Below are positions 1 to 7,805 of a DNA stretch of 22,433 nucleotides, piece by piece. The notes beneath the pieces were generated by a model. That model had not been told where the DNA came from. It was given only the letters and a program-made list of their open reading frames with translations, and made no database searches. The DNA comes from Hydrogenophaga sp. Its GTDB lineage: Bacteria > Pseudomonadota > Gammaproteobacteria > Burkholderiales > Burkholderiaceae_C. The stretch lies in the NCBI GenBank assembly GCA_020047875.1, contig JAIFNE010000150.1, positions 1 through 22,433 of the forward strand, written 5' to 3'. Made by a program: the position numbers and the translations under genes. How positions within the stretch are numbered: the stretch's first letter is position 1; each line of letters starts with the position of its first letter.

Positions 1-31
1 AGGCGTCTGACAGCCTCAGCAGGAGACAAGC

Positions 32-250
32 ATGTTTGAAGGTCTGGATGCTCAGCGGCTGGTGGCCCTGTTTTTTGTGGCGCTGGCCTTGTTCAACTTC
101 CCGCTGCTTGCGCTGTGGGATCACGAGGCCACGCTCTGGGGCCTGCCGCTGTTTCCCACCGCGCTGTTTCTGGTCTGGGCCGCGTTGATCGCGGCGCTGG
201 CCTGGGTGATGGAGCGCGGGCACGACGCTGACGGAGCCGCCAGGCACTAG
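32..250 (+). CDS. small two-helix membrane protein, CbrX-like
   Basis: A 72-residue protein with two predicted membrane helices (about residues 9-30 and 36-60) joined by a short polar turn, and a charged C-terminus. An AGGAGA ribosome-binding site lies 7 bases before the ATG. The gene ends 17 bases before the symporter-domain sensor kinase, whose own start has a poor Shine-Dalgarno sequence, so translational coupling is likely. A small hydrophobic ORF in the same place precedes cbrA in Pseudomonas (cbrX). Position, size and topology agree, but I assign this by context and not by alignment. It may assist assembly or translation of the kinase; no function is visible in the sequence itself. Its promoter would lie upstream of the window. 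Confidence 0.75.
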   Translation: MFEGLDAQRLVALFFVALALFNFPLLALWDHEATLWGLPLFPTALFLVWAALIAALAWVMERGHDADGAARH

Positions 251-267
251 TCGGCCGAGCGCTCACC

Positions 268-3036
268 ATGCTGCCGGCCTACCTCGTCCTTGGCGTGTCG
301 TTCGCCTACCTGGCGCTGCTGTTCGCGGTGGCGCACTGGGGCGACCGCCGCGCCGCGGCCGGGCGGTCTGTGATCGGCAGCCCCTGGGTGTATGCGCTGT
401 CGATCGCGGTCTACTGCACCGCCTGGACCTATTTCGGCAGCGTGGGGCGGGCCGCCACCGCGGGGGTCTGGTTCTTTCCGATCTACCTCGGGCCCATGCT
501 GGCCATGCTGCTGGGCTGGATGGTGGTGCGCAAGATGATTCGCATTGCCAAGACCTACCGCATCACCTCGATCGCCGACCTGATCGCCAGCCGCTATGGC
601 AAGAGCCCCGCCTTGGCAGGTCTTGTGACGCTCATCACGGTGGTGGGCATCGTGCCCTACATCGCGTTGCAGCTCAAAGCGGTGGCCAGCGGCTATGCGG
701 TGCTCACCTCGCCGCTGGGTCAGCCCGCGCCGATCGCTAACAGCTGGTGGCGTGACAGCACGCTGTATGTGGCGCTGTTTCTGGCGGGCTTCACCATGGT
801 GTTTGGCGCCCGGCATCTGGACAGCACCGAACGCCACGAGGGCATGGTGGCAGCGATTGCGTTCGAGTCGGTGGTCAAGCTGCTGGCGTTTCTGGCGGTG
901 GGCGTGTTTGCCAGTTTCGTGCTGTTCAGCAGCCCGGCGGCGATCTTCGAGCAGGCGCGCTCGGTGGAGTCGCTGCGCGAATTGCTCAGCTTCCGGCAAG
1001 GCCAGTCGTTTGCTTACGTGCAGTGGGCGGGCATGACGGTGCTGGCACTGTTCGCCGCGCTGTTCCTGCCGCGCCAGTTTCAGGTGATGGTGGTGGAAAA
1101 CGTGGACGAGCGGCATCTGCGGCGCGCGGTCTGGGTGTTCCCGCTGTACCTGCTGCTGATCAACCTGTTTGTGCTGCCGATCGCGTTTGCCGGACTGCTG
1201 TACTTCGGCCCGGGCCGCATGGACCCGGAGAACTTCGTGCTCTCGCTGCCGCTGGCCGAGGGCCACACCGTGCTGGCTCTGGCGGCCTTCGTGGGCGGAC
1301 TTTCGGCGGCCACTGGCATGGTGATTGTGGAGGCGACGGCCGTGTCCACCATGGTTTGCAACGACCTGATCATGCCGCTGCTGCTGCGCATGAAGCGTTT
1401 TGGCGTGCGCAGCAGCGGCGACCTCACCGGCCTGCTGCTGGGCATCCGGCGCGCTGCCATTCTGGGCATCATGCTGCTGGGCTACCTCTATTACCGGCTG
1501 GCGGGCGAGGCGTATGCGCTGGTCAGCATTGGCCTGATCAGTTTCGCCGCGGTGGCGCAGTTTGCGCCGGCCATTCTGGGCGGCATGTACTGGCGCGGCG
1601 GCACCCGCTCGGGCGCTCTCGCCGGACTGCTCTGCGGTTTCGGGTTCTGGGTCTACACGCTGATGCTGCCGTCGCTGGCGAAATCCGGCTGGCTCGACGA
1701 CGGCTTCCTGCGCGACGGGCTGTTCGGCCTGACCTTGCTCAAGCCCGAGGCGTTTCTCGGTCTCAGCGGCATGGACGGCCTCACGCATTCGCTGTTCTGG
1801 AGCTTGCTGGCCAATCTGCTGGCTTACGTCGGGGTGTCCCTGTGGCGAGCGCCATCGGCTGCGGAAACCAGCCAGGCTTTGCTGTTTGTCGACGTGTTCC
1901 GCCGCACCGCCGGCACGAACCCGGTGTTCTGGCAAGGCAAAGCCCAGGTGTCTGCGCTGTTGCCACTGGCCGGGCGCTTTCTCGGTGCGCAGCCGGCGCA
2001 GCGCCTGTTTGCCGACTATGCACAGCGCCTGGGCCTGGCCCGCGTGGAGGACATACCGGGCGACGCGCGACTGGTGCAGTTTGTGGAGACCCAGCTCGCT
2101 GGCGCCATCGGCAGCGCCTCAGCGCGGGTCATGGTGGCTTCGGTGGTGGAAGAGGAAGCGCTGGATCTGGACGATGTGCTGCGCATCCTCGACGAGGCTT
2201 CGCAGTTGCGCGCCTACTCGCACGCGCTGGAAGAAAAATCGCACTCGCTGGAACTGGCCACCGCCGAGCTGCGCGAGGCCAATCAGAAGCTCAAGAGCCT
2301 GGACCACATGAAGGACGACTTCATGTCGTCGGTGACGCACGAACTGCGCACACCCTTGACATCGATCAGGGCGCTGTCGGAGCTGATGCGGGACGATGAA
2401 AACATGGAGGTGGCTCAGCGTCAGCAGTTTCTGGGCATCATCGTGGCCGAGGCCGAGCGGCTCAGCCGGCTGGTGAGTCAGGTGCTGGACATGGCCAAGA
2501 TCGAGGCCGGACAGGCCGACTGGCACAGCACCGAGGTGGATCTGCGCGAGGTGGTCGAGCAGGTGGCGGATTCTGTGCGCGAGAGCTTTCGCGAGCGGGG
2601 GGTGGCGCTGGAGCTGGTGTTGCCGGTGTCGCTGCCCCCGGTGCGGGCGGATGCAGACCGGCTGACCCAGGTGGTGCTGAACCTGTTGTCGAATGCGCTG
2701 AAATACGCACCGCACGGGCAGGGGCGGGTAGAGGTGCGGCTTGGCGACACGCCCGAGGGCCTGACCCTGGAGGTGCAGGACAACGGCCCGGGCATTGCGC
2801 CCGACCAGGAGGCGGTGGTGTTCGAGAAGTTTCGGCAGGTGTCGGGCGACGACCATTACCGCCCCGGCGGCACCGGGCTGGGGTTGCCGATCAGCCGGCA
2901 GATCGTCGAGCATTTCGGCGGGCGCATGTGGCTGCGCTCAACACCGGGGCAGGGCGCCACGTTCGGGTTTTCGCTGCCACACGCACGCACCGGGATGACC
3001 GATAAACACAACAATACGGAGAGCGAGAGCACATGA
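268..3036 (+). CDS. sensor histidine kinase with sodium:solute symporter and STAC domains (CrbS/CbrA-like)
   Basis: This 922-residue inner-membrane sensor kinase presumably couples detection or transport of a solute to phosphorylation of the next gene's receiver. Residues about 1-530 form a multi-helix SSS-type membrane domain. Residues about 569-627 match the STAC linker (GRFLG through VMVASV). A charged coiled coil runs to about 688. The kinase core follows: H box HELRTPL with phospho-acceptor His691, N box with Asn809, G1 DNGPGI from Asp838, and G2 GGTGLGL from Gly867. All key residues are present, so it should be active. No PAS domain lies between STAC and the H box, unlike typical CrbS or CbrA. 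Its stop overlaps the response regulator start (ATGA), showing tight coupling. The nearby DUF4212/symporter pair suggests an acetate or other short carboxylate ligand; that is inference. Confidence 0.93.
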   Translation: MLPAYLVLGVSFAYLALLFAVAHWGDRRAAAGRSVIGSPWVYALSIAVYCTAWTYFGSVGRAATAGVWFFPIYLGPMLAMLLGWMVVRKMIRIAKTYRITSIADLIASRYGKSPALAGLVTLITVVGIVPYIALQLKAVASGYAVLTSPLGQPAPIANSWWRDSTLYVALFLAGFTMVFGARHLDSTERHEGMVAAIAFESVVKLLAFLAVGVFASFVLFSSPAAIFEQARSVESLRELLSFRQGQSFAYVQWAGMTVLALFAALFLPRQFQVMVVENVDERHLRRAVWVFPLYLLLINLFVLPIAFAGLLYFGPGRMDPENFVLSLPLAEGHTVLALAAFVGGLSAATGMVIVEATAVSTMVCNDLIMPLLLRMKRFGVRSSGDLTGLLLGIRRAAILGIMLLGYLYYRLAGEAYALVSIGLISFAAVAQFAPAILGGMYWRGGTRSGALAGLLCGFGFWVYTLMLPSLAKSGWLDDGFLRDGLFGLTLLKPEAFLGLSGMDGLTHSLFWSLLANLLAYVGVSLWRAPSAAETSQALLFVDVFRRTAGTNPVFWQGKAQVSALLPLAGRFLGAQPAQRLFADYAQRLGLARVEDIPGDARLVQFVETQLAGAIGSASARVMVASVVEEEALDLDDVLRILDEASQLRAYSHALEEKSHSLELATAELREANQKLKSLDHMKDDFMSSVTHELRTPLTSIRALSELMRDDENMEVAQRQQFLGIIVAEAERLSRLVSQVLDMAKIEAGQADWHSTEVDLREVVEQVADSVRESFRERGVALELVLPVSLPPVRADADRLTQVVLNLLSNALKYAPHGQGRVEVRLGDTPEGLTLEVQDNGPGIAPDQEAVVFEKFRQVSGDDHYRPGGTGLGLPISRQIVEHFGGRMWLRSTPGQGATFGFSLPHARTGMTDKHNNTESEST

Positions 3037-3407
3037 GCAAGAAAATTCTGATTGCGGACGACGAACCCAACATCCTGATCTCGCTGGAGTTCCTGATGAA
3101 GCGCGAGGGCTACGAGGTGCTGCTGGCGCGCGACGGTCAGGAAGCCATGGACGTGATCGCGCGCGAGCGGCCTGCGCTGGTGTTGCTCGACGTGATGATG
3201 CCCATCAAATCGGGCTTCGATGTCTGCTGCGAGTTGCGCGCCAGCGAGAGTCTGTCCGACACGTTGGTGCTCATGCTCACCGCCAAGGGCCGCGACACCG
3301 ATGTGGCCAAGGGCCTGGCGCTGGGTGCCAACGCTTACATGACCAAGCCCTTTTCCACCAAGGAGTTGGTGCAGAAGGTGCGCGACATGCTGGGCGAGTC
3401 GGCATGA
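3033..3407 (+). CDS. receiver-only response regulator
   Basis: A 124-residue single CheY-like receiver. The conserved residues are all present: acidic pair Asp9-Asp10, phospho-acceptor Asp53 in LLDVMMP, Thr83, and Lys105 in the TKPF motif. The protein ends right after helix 5, so no DNA-binding or enzymatic output domain exists. It overlaps the kinase stop and the next gene's start by ATGA on both sides, so kinase, receiver and sensor-exonuclease are translationally coupled. In Vibrio and Pseudomonas the equivalent regulator (CrbR/ErdR) carries a LuxR-type helix-turn-helix, which is absent here. The phosphorylated receiver must therefore act by protein contact or by relaying phosphate. The downstream membrane protein with a degenerate kinase module is one candidate partner, by inference. 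Confidence 0.93.
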   Translation: MSKKILIADDEPNILISLEFLMKREGYEVLLARDGQEAMDVIARERPALVLLDVMMPIKSGFDVCCELRASESLSDTLVLMLTAKGRDTDVAKGLALGANAYMTKPFSTKELVQKVRDMLGESA

Positions 3408-5550
3408 GTGGCCAGCAGAAGACCGATCGCCGCCTCTGGTGGCTGCTCGGTGGCGCCGCGCTGCTGTCGGTGTTGTGGTTGCTTGCCACCATGGCGCTGG
3501 TGGGTGCCACGCTGGCGCCGGATGCGCGCCAGACCGTGTGGGCGTTGCTGGGCGATCGCCTGGCGCTGATTGTCCTGACCTGGAGCGCGGGCATGGCGGC
3601 CATTGCCTGGGCGCTCAAGCGCTGGTTTGACCAATGGGTCACGCCGTCGGTGCAGCTGGCGGAAGAGGCCCAGGTGTTGCTGCGTACCGATGTGGTGCGC
3701 GCGCTCACGCCCAAGGGCAATGCGGAAACGCGCGTGCTGGTGGGGCTTTTTAATCAGCTGGTTGCCCAGCGGGAGGCGCTGCGCGACCAGATGAACCAGC
3801 GGGTGCAGGAAGCGGCGCGCGGCATCGAAGCGGAGAAAAGTGCAACCTCGATGGTCGGGTGCTGCTTTACAACAACCGAGCCCGCATGCAGTTTCGCGCC
3901 CTGTCGCAGGCGCCCGGTGTGGCCGGCGGCGCCGAACTGATTGGCCTGGGCCGCTCGATCTATGGCGTTTTTGATCGCAAGCTGGTGACGCACGCGCTGG
4001 AGAACATTCAGCAGCGCATGTTGCGCGGTGCGGCTCAACCATCGACCCAGTTTGTCACCACCACGCCGGCGGGCCAGTTGCTGCGGGTGCAGATGGCACC
4101 GGTGCGCGCCGCGAACCAGGACAACGGGGACGATACCGGTAGCGAGCTCACCGGCTTTGTGCTGATGCTGGAGAACATCACGCGCGACTACGAGGCCGAG
4201 TCGGCTAAAGACCAGGTGTTGCTCAGCCTCACCGAGGGCAGCCGGTCGGCGCTGGCCAACATGCAGGCCGCGATCGACATGCTCGACTACCCCGACCTGA
4301 AACCGGCGATGCGTGATCGCTTCATGGGCGTGATTCGCGAAGAAACAGCGGCGCTGAGCGAGCGCGTGCGGGCGCTCGAGGCCGGGTCGGCCAGCAGCCT
4401 GAAGACCCGCTGGCCGCTGGAGGACATGCTGGGCACCGACCTGGTGAATGCGGCGCTGCGCCGCATCGAGGTGGTGACCGGTCTCAGCGCCTCCGCGGTC
4501 GAGGTGGACCCCGGCGTGTGGCTCAAGGTTGAGAGCTTCTCGCTGCTGCAGGCGGTGGTTTACCTGGCCGGTCGGCTCAAGGACGAATTCGAGGTGAAGT
4601 TTGTGCAACTGCGCCTGGGGGTGGCCTCCAGCGCGGGCAAGGCGCAGCTGGATCTGTTGTGGTCGGGGCAGGCCATGAGCACCGAGACCGTGATGGGCTG
4701 GGAAATGGACCCGATGCGCGTGGGTGCCGAGGGGGCGCGGCTGACGGTGCGCGACGTGGTGGAGCGCCATGCGGGCGCCTTCTGGTTCGAGCGAGAGCGA
4801 GCGCGCCATCAGGCGTTTTTTCGCCTTTTGTTGCCGTTGGCCAACCCGCAGGAGCAGGCCGAGGCCACCGCTTTGCTGCCCACCGACAGCCGCCCCGAGT
4901 ACTACGATTTCGATCTGTTCAAGACCACCGAGCTGACCCGCTCACTCGACGATCGGCCGCTGATCGAACTGGCCTACACCGTGTTCGACACCGAAACCAC
5001 CGGCCTCAACCCGTCGCAGGGCGACGAGATCATTCAGATCGGTGCGGCGCGCATCGTCAACAGCAAACTGCTGCGCCAGGAGAGCTTTGAGCAGCTGGTG
5101 GATCCCCGGCGCTCCATTCCCCCGGCCACGATCCCGATTCATGGCATCCAGCCCGAGATGGTGCGCGGCCAGCCCACGATCGACCAGGTGTTGCCGGCAT
5201 TCCATGCCTTCGCGCAAGACACCGTGCTGGTGGCACACAACGCCGCATTTGACATGCGCTTCCTGCAGCTCAAGGAGAAGCAGACCGGGCTGGTCTTTGA
5301 CCACCCGGTGCTCGACACCCTGTTGCTCTCGGCCCTGGTGCACCCGAACCAGGACTCGCACCGACTGGAGGCCCTCGCCGAGCGCTTCAACGTCACCATC
5401 GTCGGGCGCCACACCGCGCTGGGCGATGCGATGGTCACCGCCGAGGTGTTTCTGAAACTGATCCCGCTCCTCGCCGAAAAAGGCATTCACACGCTGGGGC
5501 AAGCGCGCGAGGCGGCGCAGAAGACGTACTACGCGAGATTGAAGTATTGA
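3404..5550 (+). pseudogene. membrane-anchored PAS/degenerate-kinase/DnaQ-type exonuclease, split by a frame change
   Basis: The intact gene would encode about 730 residues. The first frame (3404-3940) gives two membrane helices (residues about 11-36 and 46-68) and a helical linker ending EAEKS. It then runs into nonsense that stops at 3940. The coding sense resumes at 3841 in another frame with CNLDGRVLLYNN, the second strand of a PAS domain. About 16 codons that should precede it (the PAS first strand) are missing, and the frames differ so that a deletion of about 46 bases fits (length 1 modulo 3). A degenerate histidine-kinase-like region follows, then a DEDDh 3'-5' exonuclease. The gene overlaps the receiver gene by ATGA. 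A recent mutation or an assembly error are both possible. A -1 slip on the four A's at 3836-3839 could restore frame but not the missing strand. Confidence 0.82.
3859..5550 (+). CDS. 3'-5' exonuclease (DEDDh, DnaQ family) part of the split gene
   Basis: This is the open C-terminal part of the split gene, in one frame from about 3841 to the stop at 5550. The GTG at 3859 is only the first possible start and has no ribosome-binding site, so independent expression is doubtful. After PAS remnants it has a helical pair resembling a kinase dimerisation domain, but Glu (4234-4236) stands where the phospho-His would be. An ATPase-like fold (about 4540-4850) lacks N and G boxes. The exonuclease occupies 4970-5500: ExoI FDTETTGL (Asp at 4987), ExoII HNAAFDMRF (Asp at 5251), and ExoIII with His at 5410 and Asp at 5425. 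All catalytic residues are present, so the nuclease would be active if made. Pseudomonas has a comparable exonuclease next to DUF294, DUF4212 and ActP-like genes. Confidence 0.7.
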   Translation: MLLYNNRARMQFRALSQAPGVAGGAELIGLGRSIYGVFDRKLVTHALENIQQRMLRGAAQPSTQFVTTTPAGQLLRVQMAPVRAANQDNGDDTGSELTGFVLMLENITRDYEAESAKDQVLLSLTEGSRSALANMQAAIDMLDYPDLKPAMRDRFMGVIREETAALSERVRALEAGSASSLKTRWPLEDMLGTDLVNAALRRIEVVTGLSASAVEVDPGVWLKVESFSLLQAVVYLAGRLKDEFEVKFVQLRLGVASSAGKAQLDLLWSGQAMSTETVMGWEMDPMRVGAEGARLTVRDVVERHAGAFWFERERARHQAFFRLLLPLANPQEQAEATALLPTDSRPEYYDFDLFKTTELTRSLDDRPLIELAYTVFDTETTGLNPSQGDEIIQIGAARIVNSKLLRQESFEQLVDPRRSIPPATIPIHGIQPEMVRGQPTIDQVLPAFHAFAQDTVLVAHNAAFDMRFLQLKEKQTGLVFDHPVLDTLLLSALVHPNQDSHRLEALAERFNVTIVGRHTALGDAMVTAEVFLKLIPLLAEKGIHTLGQAREAAQKTYYARLKY

Positions 5551-5601
5551 CCCCCCCCGCGCCGCATAACAAGTGACCCACCCCCGCCGCGATGAGCGCG
5601 A

Positions 5602-5790
5602 CCCCCTCAAGGGGGCGGCACTGGTGGCCCGGCAAAGCCGGTTCCGCGGTGCCCTGGAATAGCTCCCCCTTGGAACTTCACGGCCCTCTCAGGCACGCCG
5701 TGTCTTGAACCCAGGATGCGGTGGAACCGGCTTTGCCGGGCCACACGCATCGCCCCCTGGGGGGGTGACGGCCCGAGCATCGGGCCGGCG
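5602..5790. repeat. large imperfect inverted repeat between convergent genes
   Basis: Two perfect 20-base arms, 5626-5645 and 5723-5742, are reverse complements around the core CCGGCAAAGCCGG. Similarity continues outward: each side carries a C-run/G-run hairpin (5602-5615, with five C, TCAA, five G; and about 5753-5765). Further hairpins are CACGGC/GCCGTG (5679-5684 with 5697-5702) and GGCCCGA/TCGGGCC (5770-5776 with 5780-5786). The element fills the 249-base gap between the convergent exonuclease and DUF294 genes and probably ends transcription from both sides, although no T-run is present. From memory, CCGGCAAAGCCGG-cored intergenic repeats are common in Comamonadaceae genomes. No second copy is seen in this window. 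Confidence 0.8.
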
Positions 5791-5799
5791 CGGGGTGGA

Positions 5800-7638
5800 T
5801 CACATCCGATACCGCTGACCAATCACGTTCTGCAGCGAGTGAACCACGGTGAACGCGTCTTTGAGCTGGCTGCGTTCGAAGTTGGAGACGTCGGCCAAGG
5901 GCAGGAAGTTGTCGGGCGGCTGGCCGGCGGCGATCTGGCGCGCCTGGTGCTGGATGCGGGTGTAGGCCAGGAATTCCAGCGCATCGCGCAGGTCGCGCGC
6001 ACTCTGTTCGCTGATGGCGCCACCGCTGGCCGCGCTCACCAGCCGGTCGTGGGTGTTGACCGCCTCGTGGCCACCGGCGAGCGCATACACCCGCGCCAGA
6101 TCCACGATGGGCACCACGCCGGTGTGTTTGAGGTCAATCTTGCCCTTGTGCTCACCGCTGCGAATGGCGGAAATGCCTTTGAACACACCCAGCGGCGGCT
6201 GGTGCTGCAGGGCGTTGCCCACCATGTGCGCGAGGAACAGGCTGTTGCTCTTGGTGCGCCCCAGCACGTCGCGCCGCAGGTCGTCGAGCAGGGCATGGTT
6301 GCCGTGCACCGCGCGCAGGTCGAAAAACACACAGGTCAGCATCAGTGCCTTGGGTTCCGGCGTGCTGGTCCATCGGGAGAAATACTCGGCCCAGCGGTGC
6401 TGGGGCTGGCGCCAGGTGTCCGTCATGGCCATCATTTCGCCCGGGCAGTAGATGTAGCCACAGGCGTCGAGTCCGTCGCAAACGAACTGCGCCAGCGCCT
6501 TGAAGTACGCGCCATGCTGCGCTTCGTTGTAGCGGTCGTCCAGCACCATGCAGTTGTCCTGATCGGACTTCGCGGTCTGCTCGTTGCGCGCCTGGGAGCC
6601 TGCCGCCACCCACACATAGTCCACCGGCGCCGGGCCGAGCTGCAACTCGGCGAGCTGCAGCAGGCGGCTGGTGATGGCGTCGGTGATGGCGGTGATGATG
6701 TGCCCGCTGCTGTAGGCAGAGGCCTGTGCGCTGGCCAGGCTTTGCTGCAGCCGTTTGATGCGGCCGCTGGCCGCCTTCAGCCCCTCCACATTGCGCTGCT
6801 TGTAAATCTCTCCCGCCAGGTACACCGCCGAGGTGCTGTGCTGTTCGGAGACGTCGGTCGCGGTGATCATGCCCACGATGCGCTGGCCATCGAGCACCGG
6901 CACGTGGTGAATGTTGTGTCGCGCCATCAGCAGCAGGGCGTCGAACGCGGGGTTGTGCACGTCAATGGTCAGTGGTGCAAGGGTGGCGATATCGGCCACC
7001 GGACGCGCGGCGTCCAGCCCCGCAGCCAGCACGCGGTTGCGAAGATCGCGGTCTGTGACCAGGCCGAACAGGTGGTCCCGCTCCACGAGCAGAACCGACG
7101 ACACCCGCTGCTCGCTCATGATGCGGGCGGCCTCGCGAATGGGCGTGTGCGGTGGCAGCGTGATGGGCTCGCGTTTGATCAGCGCGCGCACCGGTGTGGT
7201 CATGAGGTTGAGCGCGGGGTCGGCCTGGCTGCGTTCGCGTGCCTTCACCGCGGAGCCGGGCGGGTTGTGCGGCAGCAAGACGGCCAACGCGGTCGATTCC
7301 TCGCGCAGCGAGTCGACCAGGCTGGCGTCCAGCCGTGCGAGTTCGCAGGCGGTCTGTGCCTGCGCCGAGGCAACGCCCGGGTGTGCCGTGGGCGCCAGCA
7401 ACTCGCTGGCCTGCAGGGTCAGGATGGGCTGGCGCTGGTCGTCGAGCAGGAGCAACTCGCCCGCGATCAGCCATTGCAGTGCCGGATTTGGATCGCCGGT
7501 GAAGTCCAGCGTGTCCCCGGCGTCCATGCGGTGCAGTGTGAGCGACTCAGCCAGCCGCTGCTGCGCCAGTGGGGAGAGCAAACCGAAGATGCGGTGTGCC
7601 TGAATGGTGTCGCTCAGGGTGGGGGGTGGTGTGGACAT
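5800..7638 (-). CDS. cNMP-binding/CBS/nucleotidyltransferase (DUF294) protein
   Basis: A 612-residue cytoplasmic protein. Residues about 10-110 are a cyclic-nucleotide-binding-like beta barrel. Two CBS domains follow (about 145-203 and 212-268), each with the usual VxSVLLVE or IHHVPVLD strand. Then comes a GlnD-like nucleotidyltransferase (about 290-430) with GSQAR (347-351) and the acidic DQDN (359-362), followed by the helical DUF294 C-terminal substrate-binding domain to the end. The architecture suggests a nucleotide-sensing enzyme that transfers a nucleotidyl group to an unknown target; neither ligand nor target is known. It is convergent with the sensor-exonuclease and divergent from the DUF4212/symporter operon. 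In Pseudomonas the same partners are neighbours, which supports a shared pathway. The ATG start has only a weak ribosome-binding site. Confidence 0.92.
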   Translation of the reverse strand: MSTPPPTLSDTIQAHRIFGLLSPLAQQRLAESLTLHRMDAGDTLDFTGDPNPALQWLIAGELLLLDDQRQPILTLQASELLAPTAHPGVASAQAQTACELARLDASLVDSLREESTALAVLLPHNPPGSAVKARERSQADPALNLMTTPVRALIKREPITLPPHTPIREAARIMSEQRVSSVLLVERDHLFGLVTDRDLRNRVLAAGLDAARPVADIATLAPLTIDVHNPAFDALLLMARHNIHHVPVLDGQRIVGMITATDVSEQHSTSAVYLAGEIYKQRNVEGLKAASGRIKRLQQSLASAQASAYSSGHIITAITDAITSRLLQLAELQLGPAPVDYVWVAAGSQARNEQTAKSDQDNCMVLDDRYNEAQHGAYFKALAQFVCDGLDACGYIYCPGEMMAMTDTWRQPQHRWAEYFSRWTSTPEPKALMLTCVFFDLRAVHGNHALLDDLRRDVLGRTKSNSLFLAHMVGNALQHQPPLGVFKGISAIRSGEHKGKIDLKHTGVVPIVDLARVYALAGGHEAVNTHDRLVSAASGGAISEQSARDLRDALEFLAYTRIQHQARQIAAGQPPDNFLPLADVSNFERSQLKDAFTVVHSLQNVIGQRYRM

Positions 7639-7805
7639 GAATCGTCTGAAAGATGGCGGGCTTCACAAATGCTACACCCCGGCCACCGCCTGTTGCGGGT
7701 AAACGAGGGGCAGGGTTTGACCTGAATCAGGCGTGGGGCTGGTGTCTCTGTCAGAAGATGGTAAGTTCGCGCCCCACAATGCCCCGCAGATGACTCCAAA
7801 CTGAC
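7639..7805. promoter_or_regulatory. divergent promoter region
   Basis: These 167 bases separate the DUF294 gene from the divergent membrane-protein/TPR/DUF4212/symporter operon, so both promoters should be here. Rightward, TTGACC (7717-7722) is a fair -35, but the matching -10 at 7740-7745 (TGGTGT) is poor, which suggests activator dependence. Leftward, a TAGCAT -10 can be read near 7670, without a good -35. A small palindrome CCTGAATCAGG lies at 7721-7731, overlapping the -35. I found no sigma-54 site with correct spacing. All assignments are tentative. Confidence 0.4.

Noticed and set aside
247..1935. A 562-codon open frame on the minus strand opposite the sensor kinase gene
   Set aside because: Composition is Gln/His/Arg/Ala-rich with no fold-like pattern, as expected for the antisense frame of a GC-rich gene; the + strand protein is clearly real.
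3833..3845. Programmed -1 frameshift on the A-run in the sensor-exonuclease gene
   Set aside because: A slip would restore frame but leave the PAS domain without its first strand; only four A's are present and no stimulatory structure is evident, so a deletion is simpler.
7660..7690. A sigma-54 type -24/-12 promoter in the divergent region
   Set aside because: TGG and GC elements are present but their spacing is wrong.
5716..7725. A 669-codon open frame on the + strand opposite the DUF294 gene
   Set aside because: It mirrors the codon bias of the DUF294 gene, starts inside the inverted repeat, and has no recognisable domain.
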